64,000 nucleotides of DNA. Origin: Streptococcus himalayensis. GTDB lineage: Bacteria > Bacillota > Bacilli > Lactobacillales > Streptococcaceae. The stretch covers positions 2,211,472 to 2,275,471 of the forward strand of contig NZ_CP016953.1 in assembly GCF_001708305.1 (NCBI RefSeq), read 5' to 3'. This document shows, piece after piece, positions 37,023 through 46,604 of the stretch. The notes under the pieces are model-generated. The model was not told where the DNA came from. It saw nothing but the letters and a program-made list of their open reading frames with translations, and did no database searches. Each line of letters starts with the position of its first letter. Position 1 is the first letter of the stretch. A program made the translations under genes and the position numbers.

Positions 37023-37715
37023 TTATTTACCTAAATAATATTCAGATACTACATTCAATTTTTCGTCAAATTCGAAGACAAGTGGTGGGAAGTTTGGAAT
37101 TTCCACATCCATGATTTCGTCATCTGACAAACCTTTGATATGTTTCACAAGAGCGCGGATTGAGTTTCCATGTGCCCCTACGAATACGTTTTTACCACCT
37201 TTTAACGCTGGAGCAATTTTATCTTCCCAGAATGGAAGGGCACGCTCAAGTGTTACTTTCAAGTTTTCAGCATCTGGAATTACTGAATCATCAAGGTGAG
37301 CATAACGACGGTCTGTATGTGCTGAATGCTCATCATCTTTTGCCATATCTGGAGGCAATACATCGTAAGAACGACGCCAGATGTGTACTTGCTCATCACC
37401 GAATTGTTCAGCTGCTTCTGCCTTGTTTTTACCAGTCAAACCACCGTAGTGACGCTCGTTCAAACGCCATGATTTTTCAACTGGAACCCACAATTGGTCT
37501 GCTGCTTCAAGAGCAAGGTTAGTTGTTTTAATCGCACGTTTCAAGACTGAAGTGTAGGCTTGGTCAAATTCGATACCAGCTTCTTTGATCAATTTACCAG
37601 CGTCGATTGCTTGTTGTGTCCCTTTTTCAGACAAGTCAACATCTGCCCAACCTGTGAAAAGGTTTGCTTTGTTCCATTCAGACTCACCGTGGCGAGCAAA
37701 GACTAATTTTACCAT
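37023..37715 (-). CDS. gpmA: 2,3-bisphosphoglycerate-dependent phosphoglycerate mutase
   Basis: 230 aa glycolytic enzyme interconverting 3- and 2-phosphoglycerate. Catalytic [20 protein letters not shown] (phospho-His11), RRSYDVLPP, and the second His in [19 protein letters not shown]. Full length. AAAGGAG lies upstream of the ATG and a strong terminator follows, so it is a single-gene unit. Codon use is strongly biased towards that of highly expressed genes, unlike its neighbours. Confidence 0.98.
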   Translation of the reverse strand: MVKLVFARHGESEWNKANLFTGWADVDLSEKGTQQAIDAGKLIKEAGIEFDQAYTSVLKRAIKTTNLALEAADQLWVPVEKSWRLNERHYGGLTGKNKAEAAEQFGDEQVHIWRRSYDVLPPDMAKDDEHSAHTDRRYAHLDDSVIPDAENLKVTLERALPFWEDKIAPALKGGKNVFVGAHGNSIRALVKHIKGLSDDEIMDVEIPNFPPLVFEFDEKLNVVSEYYLGK

Positions 37716-37827
37716 TTATTTGGTTCTCCTTTGATTTTTGAAAACTGCCATGCAGTTACTATTCTATTTTACAAAAATTTTTTCAAAAAATCTAGTCTAA
37801 ACAAACGATAAAACGATTTCAGCTAGA

Positions 37828-38283
37828 TTATTTCCCAGCACAATTCGGACAGATCCCATACATTAAAATCTGTGTTTTGGTCACTTGATAACCTGTCTGT
37901 GCCTCCACTTCACGTCTCAAATCAGGCATTTCCCCATCTTCAAAATCCGCAATCCGTCCACAACTCTCACAAACAATGTTCAGATGTTCGTGTCCCATAA
38001 AATCAAAATAAGTCGTTTTATCGTTGCTGATTTTGATTTCTTCCACAAATCCTTCTTCAATCAATACCTTAAGATTATTATAAACCGTCGCTAGACTCAT
38101 ACTTGGAAATTCTGGCAACAAATCCTGATAAATCTTCTCTGCACTTGGATGTTCACGACTCTGAATCAGATAAGCAATCACAGCTTTTCTGGTTTCTGTA
38201 ATCCGAATTCCCTTGTCTTTCAAATGTTGAATGACTTCCTGATAATCTTCTTGATGCCTGTCTACTATAAAATGACCTTCCAT
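37828..38283 (-). CDS. perR: Fur-family regulator (PerR-like)
   Basis: 151 aa. Winged helix with KGIRITETRKAVIAYLIQSR and the recognition helix SMSLATVYNNLKVLIEEGFV; the metal site region is YFDFMGHEHLNIVCESCGRI; and CESC...CPNC forms the structural zinc site. Streptococci usually carry a single Fur-family gene acting as PerR, the peroxide-sensing repressor, so PerR is more likely than Fur. A promoter with extended -10 (TGGTATAAT, about + 38315-38322) lies 30 bases upstream. The ribosome site is weak. Confidence 0.9.
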   Translation of the reverse strand: MEGHFIVDRHQEDYQEVIQHLKDKGIRITETRKAVIAYLIQSREHPSAEKIYQDLLPEFPSMSLATVYNNLKVLIEEGFVEEIKISNDKTTYFDFMGHEHLNIVCESCGRIADFEDGEMPDLRREVEAQTGYQVTKTQILMYGICPNCAGK

Positions 38284-38339
38284 ATCTGCACCTACTCATT
38301 TCTTTCATGACTATTATACCATGAATAGGCAAGGGTGAC

Positions 38340-38690
38340 TATCTCAAAGTTCTCAAATGTCCCAATCTAGCACCTAAACTCCTCTGACAAGATGAGCAAT
38401 ATTGAAATTCTGCCCCCTATCATCAACCATTTTCTGTAACACATAAAGGATTTTTTCTTTTGACAGGTTTCAATGCTATTTTTCTTCACTGCAAGAGCAA
38501 TTCATCCATCTCCTCTCGTAATTTCAAGCTACTTTCTTCAAGCATTTTCTTCATATAATCTTCCAATTATACTCGAATATCTCCATAAAAAATCGCTTGT
38601 CCTTGCTTAATCTTACATGAAACAGTATCAATAAATCCAGTAGCTGTCCTACCTACACAAGTTTTTTGTGTTAATCTACTATTTTGGTTT
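38340..38690 (-). pseudogene. Decayed coding remnant, identity unknown
   Basis: Protein-like stretches occur in shifting minus-strand frames. Near 38578-38660 the translation reads CVGRTATGFIDTVSCKIKQ then AIFYGDIRV and a stop, in frame with LEDYMKKMLEESSLKLREEM ending about 38490. In another frame at about 38370-38465 it reads LSKEKILYVLQKMVDDRGQN then FNIAHLVRGV and a stop. Hydrophobic/polar patterning looks coding but it is broken by stops and shifts. I cannot name the parent gene. Repeat copy 4 lies at its upstream edge. Confidence 0.35.
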
Positions 38691-38705
38691 TTCTTTTTTC
38701 TCTAA

Positions 38706-38843
38706 TACTCATTTCAAAAACAGCTATCACATATCTAAAAGCTCATTTTTGCTATAAAATGAAGTGGACTAAGTCAATCAAACATGATACTTTTTCAGTT
38801 AAGAAAGTCACAAAATCGCTAACTTTGATTTTCATTGAGAATA
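38706..38843 (-). repeat. TA-bounded small repeat, family 1, copy 4 (short form)
   Basis: Begins TACTCATTTCAAAAACAGCT and ends CGCTAACTTTGATTTTCATTGAGAATA. Its complement aligns with copies at 5033 and 52147 but lacks the central pyrimidine-rich block (about 45 bases). Confidence 0.55.
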
Positions 38844-38901
38844 ACTCGCTTCCAAAAAATAATGGTTGCTCCCATTTGCTCATAACTGCCTCAAAATACA
38901 A

Positions 38902-38952
38902 TAAAAAAGCCTACTGCATAAGCTCAAAAGCTTGATACAATAGGCTTTTTTC
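38902..38952 (-). terminator. hup terminator
   Basis: AAAAAAGCCTA (38903-38913) pairs with TAGGCTTTTTT (38941-38951); T-run on both strands, just after the hup stop. Confidence 0.88.
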
Positions 38953-38959
38953 GATCAGA

Positions 38960-39235
38960 TTATTTTACAGCGTCTTTAAGAGCTTTTCCAGCTTTGAATG
39001 CTGGAACTTTAGAAGCTGCGATAGTGATTTCTTTACCAGTTTGTGGGTTGCGACCTTTACGGGCTGCACGCTCACGCACTTCAAAGTTACCAAAACCAAT
39101 CAATTGTACTTTTTCACCAGCTGCAAGATAATCAGCTACTGCTGCAAATACAGCATCAACTGCTGCTGCTGAGTCTTTCTTTGTCAATTCAGTAGCTTCA
39201 GCTACTTTTGCAATCAAATCTTGTTTGTTAGCCAT
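38960..39235 (-). CDS. hup: DNA-binding protein HU
   Basis: 91 aa histone-like protein that bends and compacts DNA and is essential in streptococci. [20 protein letters not shown], then the beta-arm [20 protein letters not shown] with the Pro that intercalates into DNA, and the C-terminal helix [18 protein letters not shown] stands before the ATG. A strong promoter (TTGACC-17-TATTAT) lies upstream and a terminator downstream; codon use is highly biased. Confidence 0.98.
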   Translation of the reverse strand: MANKQDLIAKVAEATELTKKDSAAAVDAVFAAVADYLAAGEKVQLIGFGNFEVRERAARKGRNPQTGKEITIAASKVPAFKAGKALKDAVK

Positions 39236-39271
39236 TGTTAATCCTCCAAAATAATTTATCTAACGAATACT

Positions 39272-39300
39272 ATAATATCTTAAAAACTCCCCTAGGTCAA
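39272..39300 (-). promoter_or_regulatory. hup promoter
   Basis: Minus strand TTGACC (+ 39295-39300), 17-base spacer, TATTAT (+ 39272-39277), about 35 bases before the ATG. Confidence 0.7.
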
Positions 39301-39342
39301 GCCTAAGATACGTTTTTTCAGTTTTTTTCAAAAATTCAGATT

Positions 39343-40176
39343 TTAGTCATAGCGGACCAAAACAGCCCAAGCATTTTCGCCTGTATGGGTCTGAATAATG
39401 GAGCCTGTTTCCAAAATTGCGATATCGTTTTCTACATAGGATTGTAGACTTTCTTTCATTTCATTGGCAAATTCTGGACCACCTGCATAGGAAATCCCAA
39501 TCTCTGCAATCGTTTTACCAGTCAAAGAATTTTCAAAGTCTGCTAGCCATCTCTTGAACGTTTTCACGCCACGTCCCTTTATAATCGGTTGCAATTCATG
39601 ATTTTTCATTTGCATGACTACACGAATGTTTAGCAGTGAACTAAGCAAGCCTGTCACACGCCCGATACGGCCACCCTTTACTAGGTTTTCAAGAGTGGAA
39701 ACACCGATATATAGTTCTGTTTTGTCTCGGACATCCTCGATTTTACTCAGAATATCCTCCAAGGAAGCTCCGGCCTTAGCCAACTTAGCAGCTTCAACAA
39801 CTTGGAATTTCAAAGCTTGGTCTGTAAAAGAACTATCTAAAACCGTCACCTGACTATTGGCCAAAATCGCTCCTTGCCTAGCCGCTTCGACCGTTCCAGA
39901 GAGAGCATGTGACATGTGAATCGAGATGATATGCTCGGCTTCTTCCCCCAAGGTTTCAAAAATCTCAGCAAAGACACCGACTGGAGGCTGACTTGTTTTG
40001 GGAAGGTTTTTACTTCCCTGCATGAGGCGGAGAAATTCACCTTCTTGCAAATTCGCATCCGAATAAACCACCCCATCCACCATGACCGATAAAGGAGCAA
40101 TCGTAATTCCTAGCTCTTCCACTAACTGCGGTTCAATCGTGATAGACGAATCCGTTACAATTTTAATAGTTGTCAT
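39343..40176 (-). CDS. DegV-family fatty-acid-binding protein
   Basis: 277 aa. N-terminal [20 protein letters not shown], then the family marks [45 protein letters not shown] and the C-terminal WAVLVRYD. DegV proteins (FakB type) bind an acyl chain and present it to the fatty-acid kinase FakA; which FakB this is cannot be told from sequence. The start [11 protein letters not shown] (40176) has TAGGAAAG upstream; a longer frame passes through the promoter (TGGTATAAT, about + 40211-40219) and is rejected. Confidence 0.9.
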   Translation of the reverse strand: MTTIKIVTDSSITIEPQLVEELGITIAPLSVMVDGVVYSDANLQEGEFLRLMQGSKNLPKTSQPPVGVFAEIFETLGEEAEHIISIHMSHALSGTVEAARQGAILANSQVTVLDSSFTDQALKFQVVEAAKLAKAGASLEDILSKIEDVRDKTELYIGVSTLENLVKGGRIGRVTGLLSSLLNIRVVMQMKNHELQPIIKGRGVKTFKRWLADFENSLTGKTIAEIGISYAGGPEFANEMKESLQSYVENDIAILETGSIIQTHTGENAWAVLVRYD

Positions 40177-40246
40177 ATCTTTCCTACTTTTAAATGTTCT
40201 ATCATCCTCATTATACCAAAAAAATTGATTTTTGGGTATCAAAGAC

Positions 40247-40506
40247 TTATCTCTCCACGACAGACACATGAAGAAAATCATTCGTTGAAAAAGTTGTGAA
40301 AACAGCAAACTCCTACTTTGATAACCTTATTGTAAAAAATTCGAAGGATTTTCGAGAAATTCTCTAGTTTTTCATTCTTTAATACTGCATGAAAGTTTCG
40401 CTTTCGGCAATTACGGGTCTGGATTTTCAATATTTCAGAATAAAAAATCATATTTTAGAAATAATTTGGAAAAATTTTCTTCATGCGTTTGTCGGGTTAT
40501 CTCTCC
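40247..40506. repeat. 240-bp terminal-inverted-repeat element, family 2, copy 2, with 10-bp target duplication
   Basis: Element 40257-40496, ends ACGACAGACACATGAAGAAAA and (complement of right end) CCCGACAAACGCATGAAGAA. It is flanked by the direct repeat TTATCTCTCC at 40247-40256 and 40497-40506. The interior is the inverse of the copy at 27330-27572. No coding capacity for a transposase. Confidence 0.8.
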
Positions 40507-40561
40507 TATGCCTACTTCCACCATGTGAAAAAACAAAGTTAGGATAAAAGAGCCAGACACT

Positions 40562-41293
40562 CTAGTCATCGTCCACTCGAAAACCGTCATTTGGAATGGC
40601 GTAGTGCTGGGCAATCTGACCGTCGGTAAAGAGAATTCCATGCAAAACACCGCCATAGACAGCACCACCATCCATCCCAATCTTTCCATCAGCGGTCTGC
40701 CATAATTTGGAACTCTCCATAGGCTCTCCAGTCAGATAAGTAGTTGGGGTATGTCCAAAAACAATCCCTTTTCCAGTTTTGTTTTCTGCTTCATGGAAAG
40801 GGGCTCGCAGCCAGACTTTTTGATAATCAGTCGTCTCTTGCCAATTGTCCAAGGTCAAATCAAGACCAGCATGAACAAAAATCAGCTGCTCCGTCTCCAC
40901 ATGAAAAGGCATTTGTCGGATAAAAGCAACCAAGTCCCCTGCTTCATTCCTGACCCGCTCGGCATCCAACACACTGTCTACTGGAGCATCCAAGGGACGG
41001 CCTAAGATCGAGTTAATGGTCGTATCCCCACCATTTCGTTTGTAATGGTTATAACGCTCCTCTGGATTGTCTAACCAGGCAAGAAACATGTATTCGTGAT
41101 TACCAGACAAGCAAATAGCACCTTTGCTATCCACCAAATGCTTGACACGCTCCAGCACCGCTCGGCTATTTTCCCCGCGGTCAATTAAATCTCCTAAAAA
41201 GATCAACTGGTCCTGTTCATTCCAATGCTGGAGGACCAACTCGAGCATACCAGCTTTTCCATGGACATCTCCGATGACAAAATAGTTAGGCAT
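40562..41293 (-). CDS. Metallophosphoesterase (ApaH/PrpE-like phosphatase)
   Basis: 243 aa calcineurin-like phosphatase with all metal-ligand motifs: FVIGDVHGKAGM, IFLGDLIDRGENS, CLSGNHEYMFL, FVHAGLDLTLDN and IVFGHTPTTYL. The order and spacing match the PPP-family phosphatases that include Ser/Thr protein phosphatases and diadenosine tetraphosphatases, so the physiological substrate is uncertain. AGGAAG precedes the ATG. It lies 8 bases after recN and probably ends that operon. Confidence 0.9.
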   Translation of the reverse strand: MPNYFVIGDVHGKAGMLELVLQHWNEQDQLIFLGDLIDRGENSRAVLERVKHLVDSKGAICLSGNHEYMFLAWLDNPEERYNHYKRNGGDTTINSILGRPLDAPVDSVLDAERVRNEAGDLVAFIRQMPFHVETEQLIFVHAGLDLTLDNWQETTDYQKVWLRAPFHEAENKTGKGIVFGHTPTTYLTGEPMESSKLWQTADGKIGMDGGAVYGGVLHGILFTDGQIAQHYAIPNDGFRVDDD

Positions 41294-41301
41294 CTTTCTT
41301 C

Positions 41302-42963
41302 CTACCCTTTCTTTAGGAGCTCCTTTGCCTGAGTGAGTGCAGCTTCTGTCACATTTTCACCCGCCAACATCTTAGCTACTTCCTCAATTCGTTCCTCAGT
41401 CGTCAAGAGACGAACACGGGATACCGTTGAGTGGTCATCGCTGATTTTTTCAATAAAGAACTGATAATCTGCAATGGCAATGACTTGTGGCAAGTGGGAA
41501 ATGGCAAGAACCTGCCCATGGCTCCCAATTTTGTAAATTTTCTGGGCAATGGCTTGGGCGACACGGCCAGACACCCCTGTGTCCACCTCGTCAAAGACGA
41601 TACTGGTCTTACCTTCCTTGCGTGAGAAAGCAGATTTAATCGCCAACATCAAGCGAGACAATTCTCCTCCACTAGCCACCTTAACCAAGGGTTTGAAATC
41701 CTCACCAGGGTTTGTTGAAATATAAAATTCAACCTGCTCATTTCCCTCACGACCAAATTTAGCCTTGCTAAAGCGAACCTGAAAATCAGCCTTCTCCATA
41801 TAAAGGTCTTTCAATTCCTGTTTGATTTCTTGCTCCAAGCCTTCTGCCAAGAGATGACGAGCAGTAGCTAATTCTCCAGCTAGGCGAATCAATTCTTTTT
41901 CACGTTTTTTTAATTCACTTTCAAGATGCTCAGAGGAGACGTCCGTTCCTGTTAGGAGTTGGTATTCCTTGCTAATTTGCTCCAGATAGTCTAAGACATC
42001 ATCGACTGTGCCTCCGTACTTACGGCTAATACTATAAAGCAAATCCAACCGCCCTTCAACCTGCATCAAGCGATTGCCATCAAAATCTAGTCCGTCAATA
42101 ATCCCTTCCAAACGCTTGGTGACCTCTTCTAAGACATAGTAGGATTCTGAAAGACTGCTAGCTAGTTCCTTATAACTAGCATCAAACTCCTCAATGGACT
42201 CCAAATCATGCATGGCAGAACGGACATTGGTCAGACTGGAAAAATCTTCATTGTCTAGCATTACATAGGCATTTGCCAGCGTATCGGCAATCTGCTTATG
42301 GTTGAGCAGCTTTTCCCGCTCTTTGCTTAGTTCCGTGTCCTCGCCAGCTTGAAGACCTGCAGCCTCAATCTCTGCTATCTGGTACTCCAGCATCTCAATA
42401 CGAGCTTTATTTTCCTCTTGGTTCTTCTGAATGGTCAACACTTGCTTGCGCAAGGTTTTATATGCATCAAACGCAGCCTTGTAGTCCGCCTTTAATTGAA
42501 AAAATGCCTCGTCCCCAAATTCATCGAGCATGGCAATATGGTGCTGTGGACGCATCAGCTCCTCTTGATCATGCTGGCCGTGAATATCCACTAGGTGCTG
42601 ACCAACAGCTTTGAGGACCGATAAATTGACCAGCTGACCATTGATGCGGCTGATACTGCGACCATTTTGTAATATCTCACGCCGAATAATCAGCTCATCT
42701 GACACTTCTAATCCCTGTTCTTCCAAAAGGGCTCGTAAACTTCGACTTTGCTCAACCGAAAATAGGCCTTCTATCTCAGCTTTGGGCATCCCATGGCGAA
42801 TGACATCCGTCGTAGCCCGACTTCCCAGCATCATATTCATGGCATCGATAATAATCGACTTCCCAGCCCCTGTTTCTCCTGTAAGGACTGTCATTCCCTG
42901 CTCAAAATTAAGGGAAATTTCCTCAATGATGGCAAAATTTTTAATGGAAATTTCAAGTAACAT
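41302..42963 (-). CDS. recN: DNA repair protein RecN
   Basis: 553 aa SMC-like ATPase of double-strand-break repair. N-terminal MLLEISIKNFAIIEEISLNF, Walker A TVLTGETGAGKSIIIDAMNM, long central coiled coil (residues about 150-370), signature KVASGGELSRLMLAIKSAFS and Walker B TSIVFDEVDTGVSG. Full length and intact. It begins 6 bases after argR, with a weak ribosome site (GGTAGG). Confidence 0.97.
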   Translation of the reverse strand: MLLEISIKNFAIIEEISLNFEQGMTVLTGETGAGKSIIIDAMNMMLGSRATTDVIRHGMPKAEIEGLFSVEQSRSLRALLEEQGLEVSDELIIRREILQNGRSISRINGQLVNLSVLKAVGQHLVDIHGQHDQEELMRPQHHIAMLDEFGDEAFFQLKADYKAAFDAYKTLRKQVLTIQKNQEENKARIEMLEYQIAEIEAAGLQAGEDTELSKEREKLLNHKQIADTLANAYVMLDNEDFSSLTNVRSAMHDLESIEEFDASYKELASSLSESYYVLEEVTKRLEGIIDGLDFDGNRLMQVEGRLDLLYSISRKYGGTVDDVLDYLEQISKEYQLLTGTDVSSEHLESELKKREKELIRLAGELATARHLLAEGLEQEIKQELKDLYMEKADFQVRFSKAKFGREGNEQVEFYISTNPGEDFKPLVKVASGGELSRLMLAIKSAFSRKEGKTSIVFDEVDTGVSGRVAQAIAQKIYKIGSHGQVLAISHLPQVIAIADYQFFIEKISDDHSTVSRVRLLTTEERIEEVAKMLAGENVTEAALTQAKELLKKG

Positions 42964-42969
42964 GGCAAC

Positions 42970-43401
42970 CTACCAATTTTTTATTGTTTCCAAGACATCC
43001 TGTGCCTGACTTGGATCGCGTAAGATGATTAAAATCGTATCATCATCTGCTAAAATGCTAAAAATAAGGTCAGAGAGTGCTTCGACAATCTGATTTTTCA
43101 CAAAGGCCGTACTTCCTGGCACTAGATTGAGTGTAATCATCTGCCCCATGCACTCTGAAGATAAAATGTTGTTCTCTGCTAGCTTCATCCGACCAGACAC
43201 GGATTTGGGCAACTCATAGATATAGGTATTGTCTTTTAAAGGAATTTTGACAATTCCTAATTCCTTAATATCTCGTGAAACCGTTGCCTGTGTAGCTCGA
43301 ATTCCCGAATCCTTCAAATGTTCCACAATTTCTTCTTGCGTTCCAATCTCGAAATCTGTAACAAATTTTCTAATTTTCTCTAGGCGTTCTTTTTTTCTCA
43401 T
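42970..43401 (-). CDS. argR: ArgR/AhrC-family arginine repressor
   Basis: 143 aa. N-terminal winged helix with TQEEIVEHLKDSGIRATQAT and VSRDIKELGIVKIP, and a C-terminal oligomerisation/arginine-binding domain with SILADDDTILIILRDPSQAQ (the DD pair contacts arginine). It overlaps tlyA by 32 bases. Streptococci often carry two or three ArgR paralogues; the copy in the ispA-tlyA-recN operon is the common one. Its regulon cannot be inferred here. Confidence 0.93.
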   Translation of the reverse strand: MRKKERLEKIRKFVTDFEIGTQEEIVEHLKDSGIRATQATVSRDIKELGIVKIPLKDNTYIYELPKSVSGRMKLAENNILSSECMGQMITLNLVPGSTAFVKNQIVEALSDLIFSILADDDTILIILRDPSQAQDVLETIKNW

Positions 43402-44209
43402 CTATCAATTCCTTATGTGCTTGTTCTACAATGGTTTCAATCACGGAAGACACCTGATTGACAGCTGGGCTTTCCTTTTTCAAATGGGCTAAAAATTCCA
43501 CATTCCCATGACCACCTTGAATCGGTGAAAAATCAAGAGCTTTGACTGAAAAACCAAACTCTACGGCGAACTTTGTCACCTTGTCCAAGACCATGCGATG
43601 AACGGTCTTGTCCTTGATAATTCCGTTTTTCCCAATCTGTTCTCGTCCCGCCTCAAATTGCGGTTTAATCAAAGCAACAACGTCACCCTCATCTGCTAAA
43701 ATCGTTGCCAAAGCTGGTAAAATCAGACTGAGTGAGATAAAGCTGACATCAATACTCGCAAATTGGGGTGTTTTTTCAAAATCATTAGCGGTTGCATAGC
43801 GGAAATTAAACTGCTCCATGCTAACAACTCGCTCATCTTGTCGGATTTTCCAAGCCAATTGATTGGTTCCAACATCCACAGCATAGACTAGGCGAGCACC
43901 ACTTTGCAACATGACATCGGTAAATCCGCCAGTTGAAGCTCCGATGTCAAGGGTGGTTTTTTCCACAACCGATAAGTCAAATACCTGCAAGGCTTTCTCC
44001 AGCTTGAGACCGCCACGGCTAACGTATTTCAGCTTCTCACCTTTTAACTTTAACTCGGTGCTGTCATCAATCTTTTCACCTGGCTTATCATAGCGTTCCC
44101 CATTTGCAATAGAGATGACTAAGCCTGCCATGACACCGCGTTTGGCTTGCTCTCGTGTATCAAAAAGCCCCTGTTTATAAGCCAATACATCTACTCTTTC
44201 CTTAGCCAT
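43370..44209 (-). CDS. tlyA: TlyA-family rRNA methyltransferase/hemolysin-like protein
   Basis: 279 aa. N-terminal S4 RNA-binding domain ([36 protein letters not shown]) and FtsJ-like methyltransferase with the SAM motif TLDIGASTGGFTDVMLQSGA, LVYAVDVGTNQLAWKIR and ALIKPQFEAGREQIGKNGII. TlyA 2'-O-methylates 16S and 23S rRNA in mycobacteria; the hemolysin label is historical. It overlaps ispA by 8 and argR by 32 bases. Confidence 0.93.
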   Translation of the reverse strand: MAKERVDVLAYKQGLFDTREQAKRGVMAGLVISIANGERYDKPGEKIDDSTELKLKGEKLKYVSRGGLKLEKALQVFDLSVVEKTTLDIGASTGGFTDVMLQSGARLVYAVDVGTNQLAWKIRQDERVVSMEQFNFRYATANDFEKTPQFASIDVSFISLSLILPALATILADEGDVVALIKPQFEAGREQIGKNGIIKDKTVHRMVLDKVTKFAVEFGFSVKALDFSPIQGGHGNVEFLAHLKKESPAVNQVSSVIETIVEQAHKELIDEKKRTPREN

Positions 44210-45077
44210 GTAATCGTAAACTTTCTACTATCTTTCGAATCTTTTCTGCCTGAAAGGCTGTTTTCTTCTCCAGGTCTTGCAGGTATTCTTCTACCTTGTC
44301 CAAGCTCATCTCTAAGAAATCCTTTGCTTCTTCTAAACCAAGAAGGGCTGGATAGGTTGTTTTTTCTGCTACAAGATCTTTGTTGGGGGTTTTGCCCAGT
44401 TCTTCAAAACTAGCCGTCACATCTAAAATATCATCCCGCACCTGAAAAGCAAGGCCAAGCCATTCCCCTGTTTCTTGTAAGAGAGATTTTAGTTGACTAT
44501 CTGCTTCCATCATCACCCCTGTAGCTACAAAGGGATAGGCGAGGAGTTTTCCCGTCTTATGGGCATGAATCGCTTGCAATTCTGCAAGATTTAACTGCCG
44601 TTTTTCCCCTTCCATATCAAGGACTTGTCCACCAACCATGCCAAAGGTTCCAGCAGCCTTAGACAAGGCCGCAATCAGTTCTATCCGAATCTGACTAGGT
44701 AGCTCTGCCATTGCCACTAAAGCATAAGAGTCCAAAAAGAGGCTATCTCCAGCTAAAATGGCCATGTCCTCACCAAATTTTTTGTGGCTCGTCAAGCGCC
44801 CTCTGCGATAATCGTCATTATCCATAGCTGGCAAATCATCGTGAATCAAACTCCCTGTATGAATCATCTCAAGGGCAGCAGCCACCTGCATATGGGCTTT
44901 GGTCAGCCTAATCCCAAATCCCTCTAGCAATTCCAAGAGCAAAAGCGGACGCAGACGCTTGCCACCTGCCTGAACGGAGTAAAGAATGGTTTCTACTAAC
45001 TGAGGGGCGACTGGCTTTTCAGCATAAAAGTCCAAGATAACCTGCTCAAGCCACTGTAATTGTTCTACTTGCTTCAT
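44202..45077 (-). CDS. ispA: Polyprenyl (farnesyl) diphosphate synthase
   Basis: 291 aa. The first Asp-rich motif is [20 protein letters not shown] and the second [20 protein letters not shown]; also [12 protein letters not shown] and [14 protein letters not shown]. It condenses isopentenyl diphosphate with allylic diphosphates to farnesyl (possibly geranylgeranyl) diphosphate for undecaprenyl phosphate and other isoprenoids. The start overlaps the xseB stop (ATGA). All catalytic Asp residues are present. Confidence 0.95.
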   Translation of the reverse strand: MKQVEQLQWLEQVILDFYAEKPVAPQLVETILYSVQAGGKRLRPLLLLELLEGFGIRLTKAHMQVAAALEMIHTGSLIHDDLPAMDNDDYRRGRLTSHKKFGEDMAILAGDSLFLDSYALVAMAELPSQIRIELIAALSKAAGTFGMVGGQVLDMEGEKRQLNLAELQAIHAHKTGKLLAYPFVATGVMMEADSQLKSLLQETGEWLGLAFQVRDDILDVTASFEELGKTPNKDLVAEKTTYPALLGLEEAKDFLEMSLDKVEEYLQDLEKKTAFQAEKIRKIVESLRLHG

Positions 45078-45286
45078 TCCATGTCCGTTTCTGTTCCGTC
45101 TGCTTGCATGACCTTCACCAAGGTCTTTTCTGCTTGTTGGAGTGTTTCTTGCAATTCTTTGGAGAGTTTCATCCCTTTTTGAAATTCAGCAATCGCATCC
45201 TCCAGTGCCACATCTCCACTTTCCAAACGTGTGACAATCTGCTCCAAATCTGCCAAATTTTCCTCAAATTTCTTTTGTTTTGACAT
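45074..45286 (-). CDS. xseB: Exodeoxyribonuclease VII small subunit
   Basis: 70 aa, two helices: [56 protein letters not shown]. It partners with XseA. The 5' end overlaps xseA by 23 bases and the 3' end overlaps ispA by 4 bases. Confidence 0.96.
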   Translation of the reverse strand: MSKQKKFEENLADLEQIVTRLESGDVALEDAIAEFQKGMKLSKELQETLQQAEKTLVKVMQADGTETDME

Positions 45287-46604
45287 CCTTTACCTCAACT
45301 TCTAAGTGACCATCTCGTAACTGAATCGTCACACTTTCCTCTTTTTTCACTTTATGAACACTATCAATGACTCGACCATTCTGCTCTAGCAGTGCGTAAC
45401 CTCGTGCCACAATCCGACTGGTATCCAGCATTAACAGACTGTTTGCCAAGCGCTTAACTTCTGCAACCTTCTGATCATAGATGACAGCCGTATTGCTCCG
45501 TAACAATCGTTTCTGCTGGGCTAATTTCTCCTGATAGAGAGCAATTTTCTGAGCTGGCGAGCAAGCAAGCAAACGCTGAGTCAACACTTGAGTCTGTTTT
45601 TCCCCGCTATGTTTATATTCGAAAATCGATTGTCGCATGCGCAGTTGTAATTGATCTAATTTTTGTAAATAGGCATCATACAGCCGTTCTGGCTGTCGAA
45701 ATATCACTGAATGAACTAATTTCTCTAACCGTTCACGATGATAGACCAACCGATTTCCCATAGCTTTACTCATCCGATTTTCCTGCTGTTTGAGATGAGA
45801 TAACAAATCTAATTTGGTTACAGGTGTCGCCAATTCCGCTGCTGCTGTTGGGGTTGCTGCGCGCCTATCTGCCACAAAATCTGCCAAGGTCGTATCCGTT
45901 TCATGACCCACACTTGAGATAATCGGAATCCGTGATTCAAAAATAGCTCGGACAACTTCTTCTTCATTAAAAGCCCACAAATCCTCGATAGAACCGCCTC
46001 CACGCCCAATAATCAGCACATCAAGGTCATCTCGCTCATTCGCCCTACGGATATTTTGAGCAATCTCGGTCGTTGCACCATCTCCCTGCACCTTGGTGGG
46101 ATATAAGACAATCTTGCGACCTGGGAAACGCCGGCTAACCGTCGTAATAATATCTCGAATGACTGCTCCACTAGGACTAGTCACTACTCCAATTTTTCTT
46201 GCAAATTGCGGAATAGCTTGCTTGAATTTGTCTTGAAAAAGCCCCTCGTCCCCCAATTTCTTTTTTAATTGCTCAAACTGAATGGCAAGAGCACCAATTC
46301 CGTCTGGTTCAGCCCTCTCAATGATAATGGAGTAACTGCCACTCGGCTCATACAACTGAACCCGGCCAATGACATTAATCTTCATGCCTTCTTCTAACTC
46401 AAAGCCTAGCGATTTATAAACACCTGCCCAAACAGTTGCCTGAATCACTGCCTTTTCATCCTTCAGCGAAAAATACTGGTGACTCGGTCGCTTACGAAAA
46501 TTAGACACCTGACCCGTCAAATAAACCCGCTCTAAATACGGATCCCGATCAAACTTCAACTTCAAATACTTGGTCAACGATGACACCGACAAATAATCTG
46601 GCAT
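45264..46604 (-). CDS. xseA: Exodeoxyribonuclease VII large subunit
   Basis: 446 aa. N-terminal OB fold ([40 protein letters not shown]) and the catalytic domain with [40 protein letters not shown] and [20 protein letters not shown], followed by a coiled coil. The enzyme degrades single-stranded DNA to oligonucleotides. The start MPDYLSVSS at 46604 is supported by AAAGGAG four bases upstream; the upstream in-frame extension lies in the repeat array. First gene of the xseA-xseB-ispA-tlyA-argR-recN-phosphatase operon. Confidence 0.96.
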   Translation of the reverse strand: MPDYLSVSSLTKYLKLKFDRDPYLERVYLTGQVSNFRKRPSHQYFSLKDEKAVIQATVWAGVYKSLGFELEEGMKINVIGRVQLYEPSGSYSIIIERAEPDGIGALAIQFEQLKKKLGDEGLFQDKFKQAIPQFARKIGVVTSPSGAVIRDIITTVSRRFPGRKIVLYPTKVQGDGATTEIAQNIRRANERDDLDVLIIGRGGGSIEDLWAFNEEEVVRAIFESRIPIISSVGHETDTTLADFVADRRAATPTAAAELATPVTKLDLLSHLKQQENRMSKAMGNRLVYHRERLEKLVHSVIFRQPERLYDAYLQKLDQLQLRMRQSIFEYKHSGEKQTQVLTQRLLACSPAQKIALYQEKLAQQKRLLRSNTAVIYDQKVAEVKRLANSLLMLDTSRIVARGYALLEQNGRVIDSVHKVKKEESVTIQLRDGHLEVEVKDVKTKEI

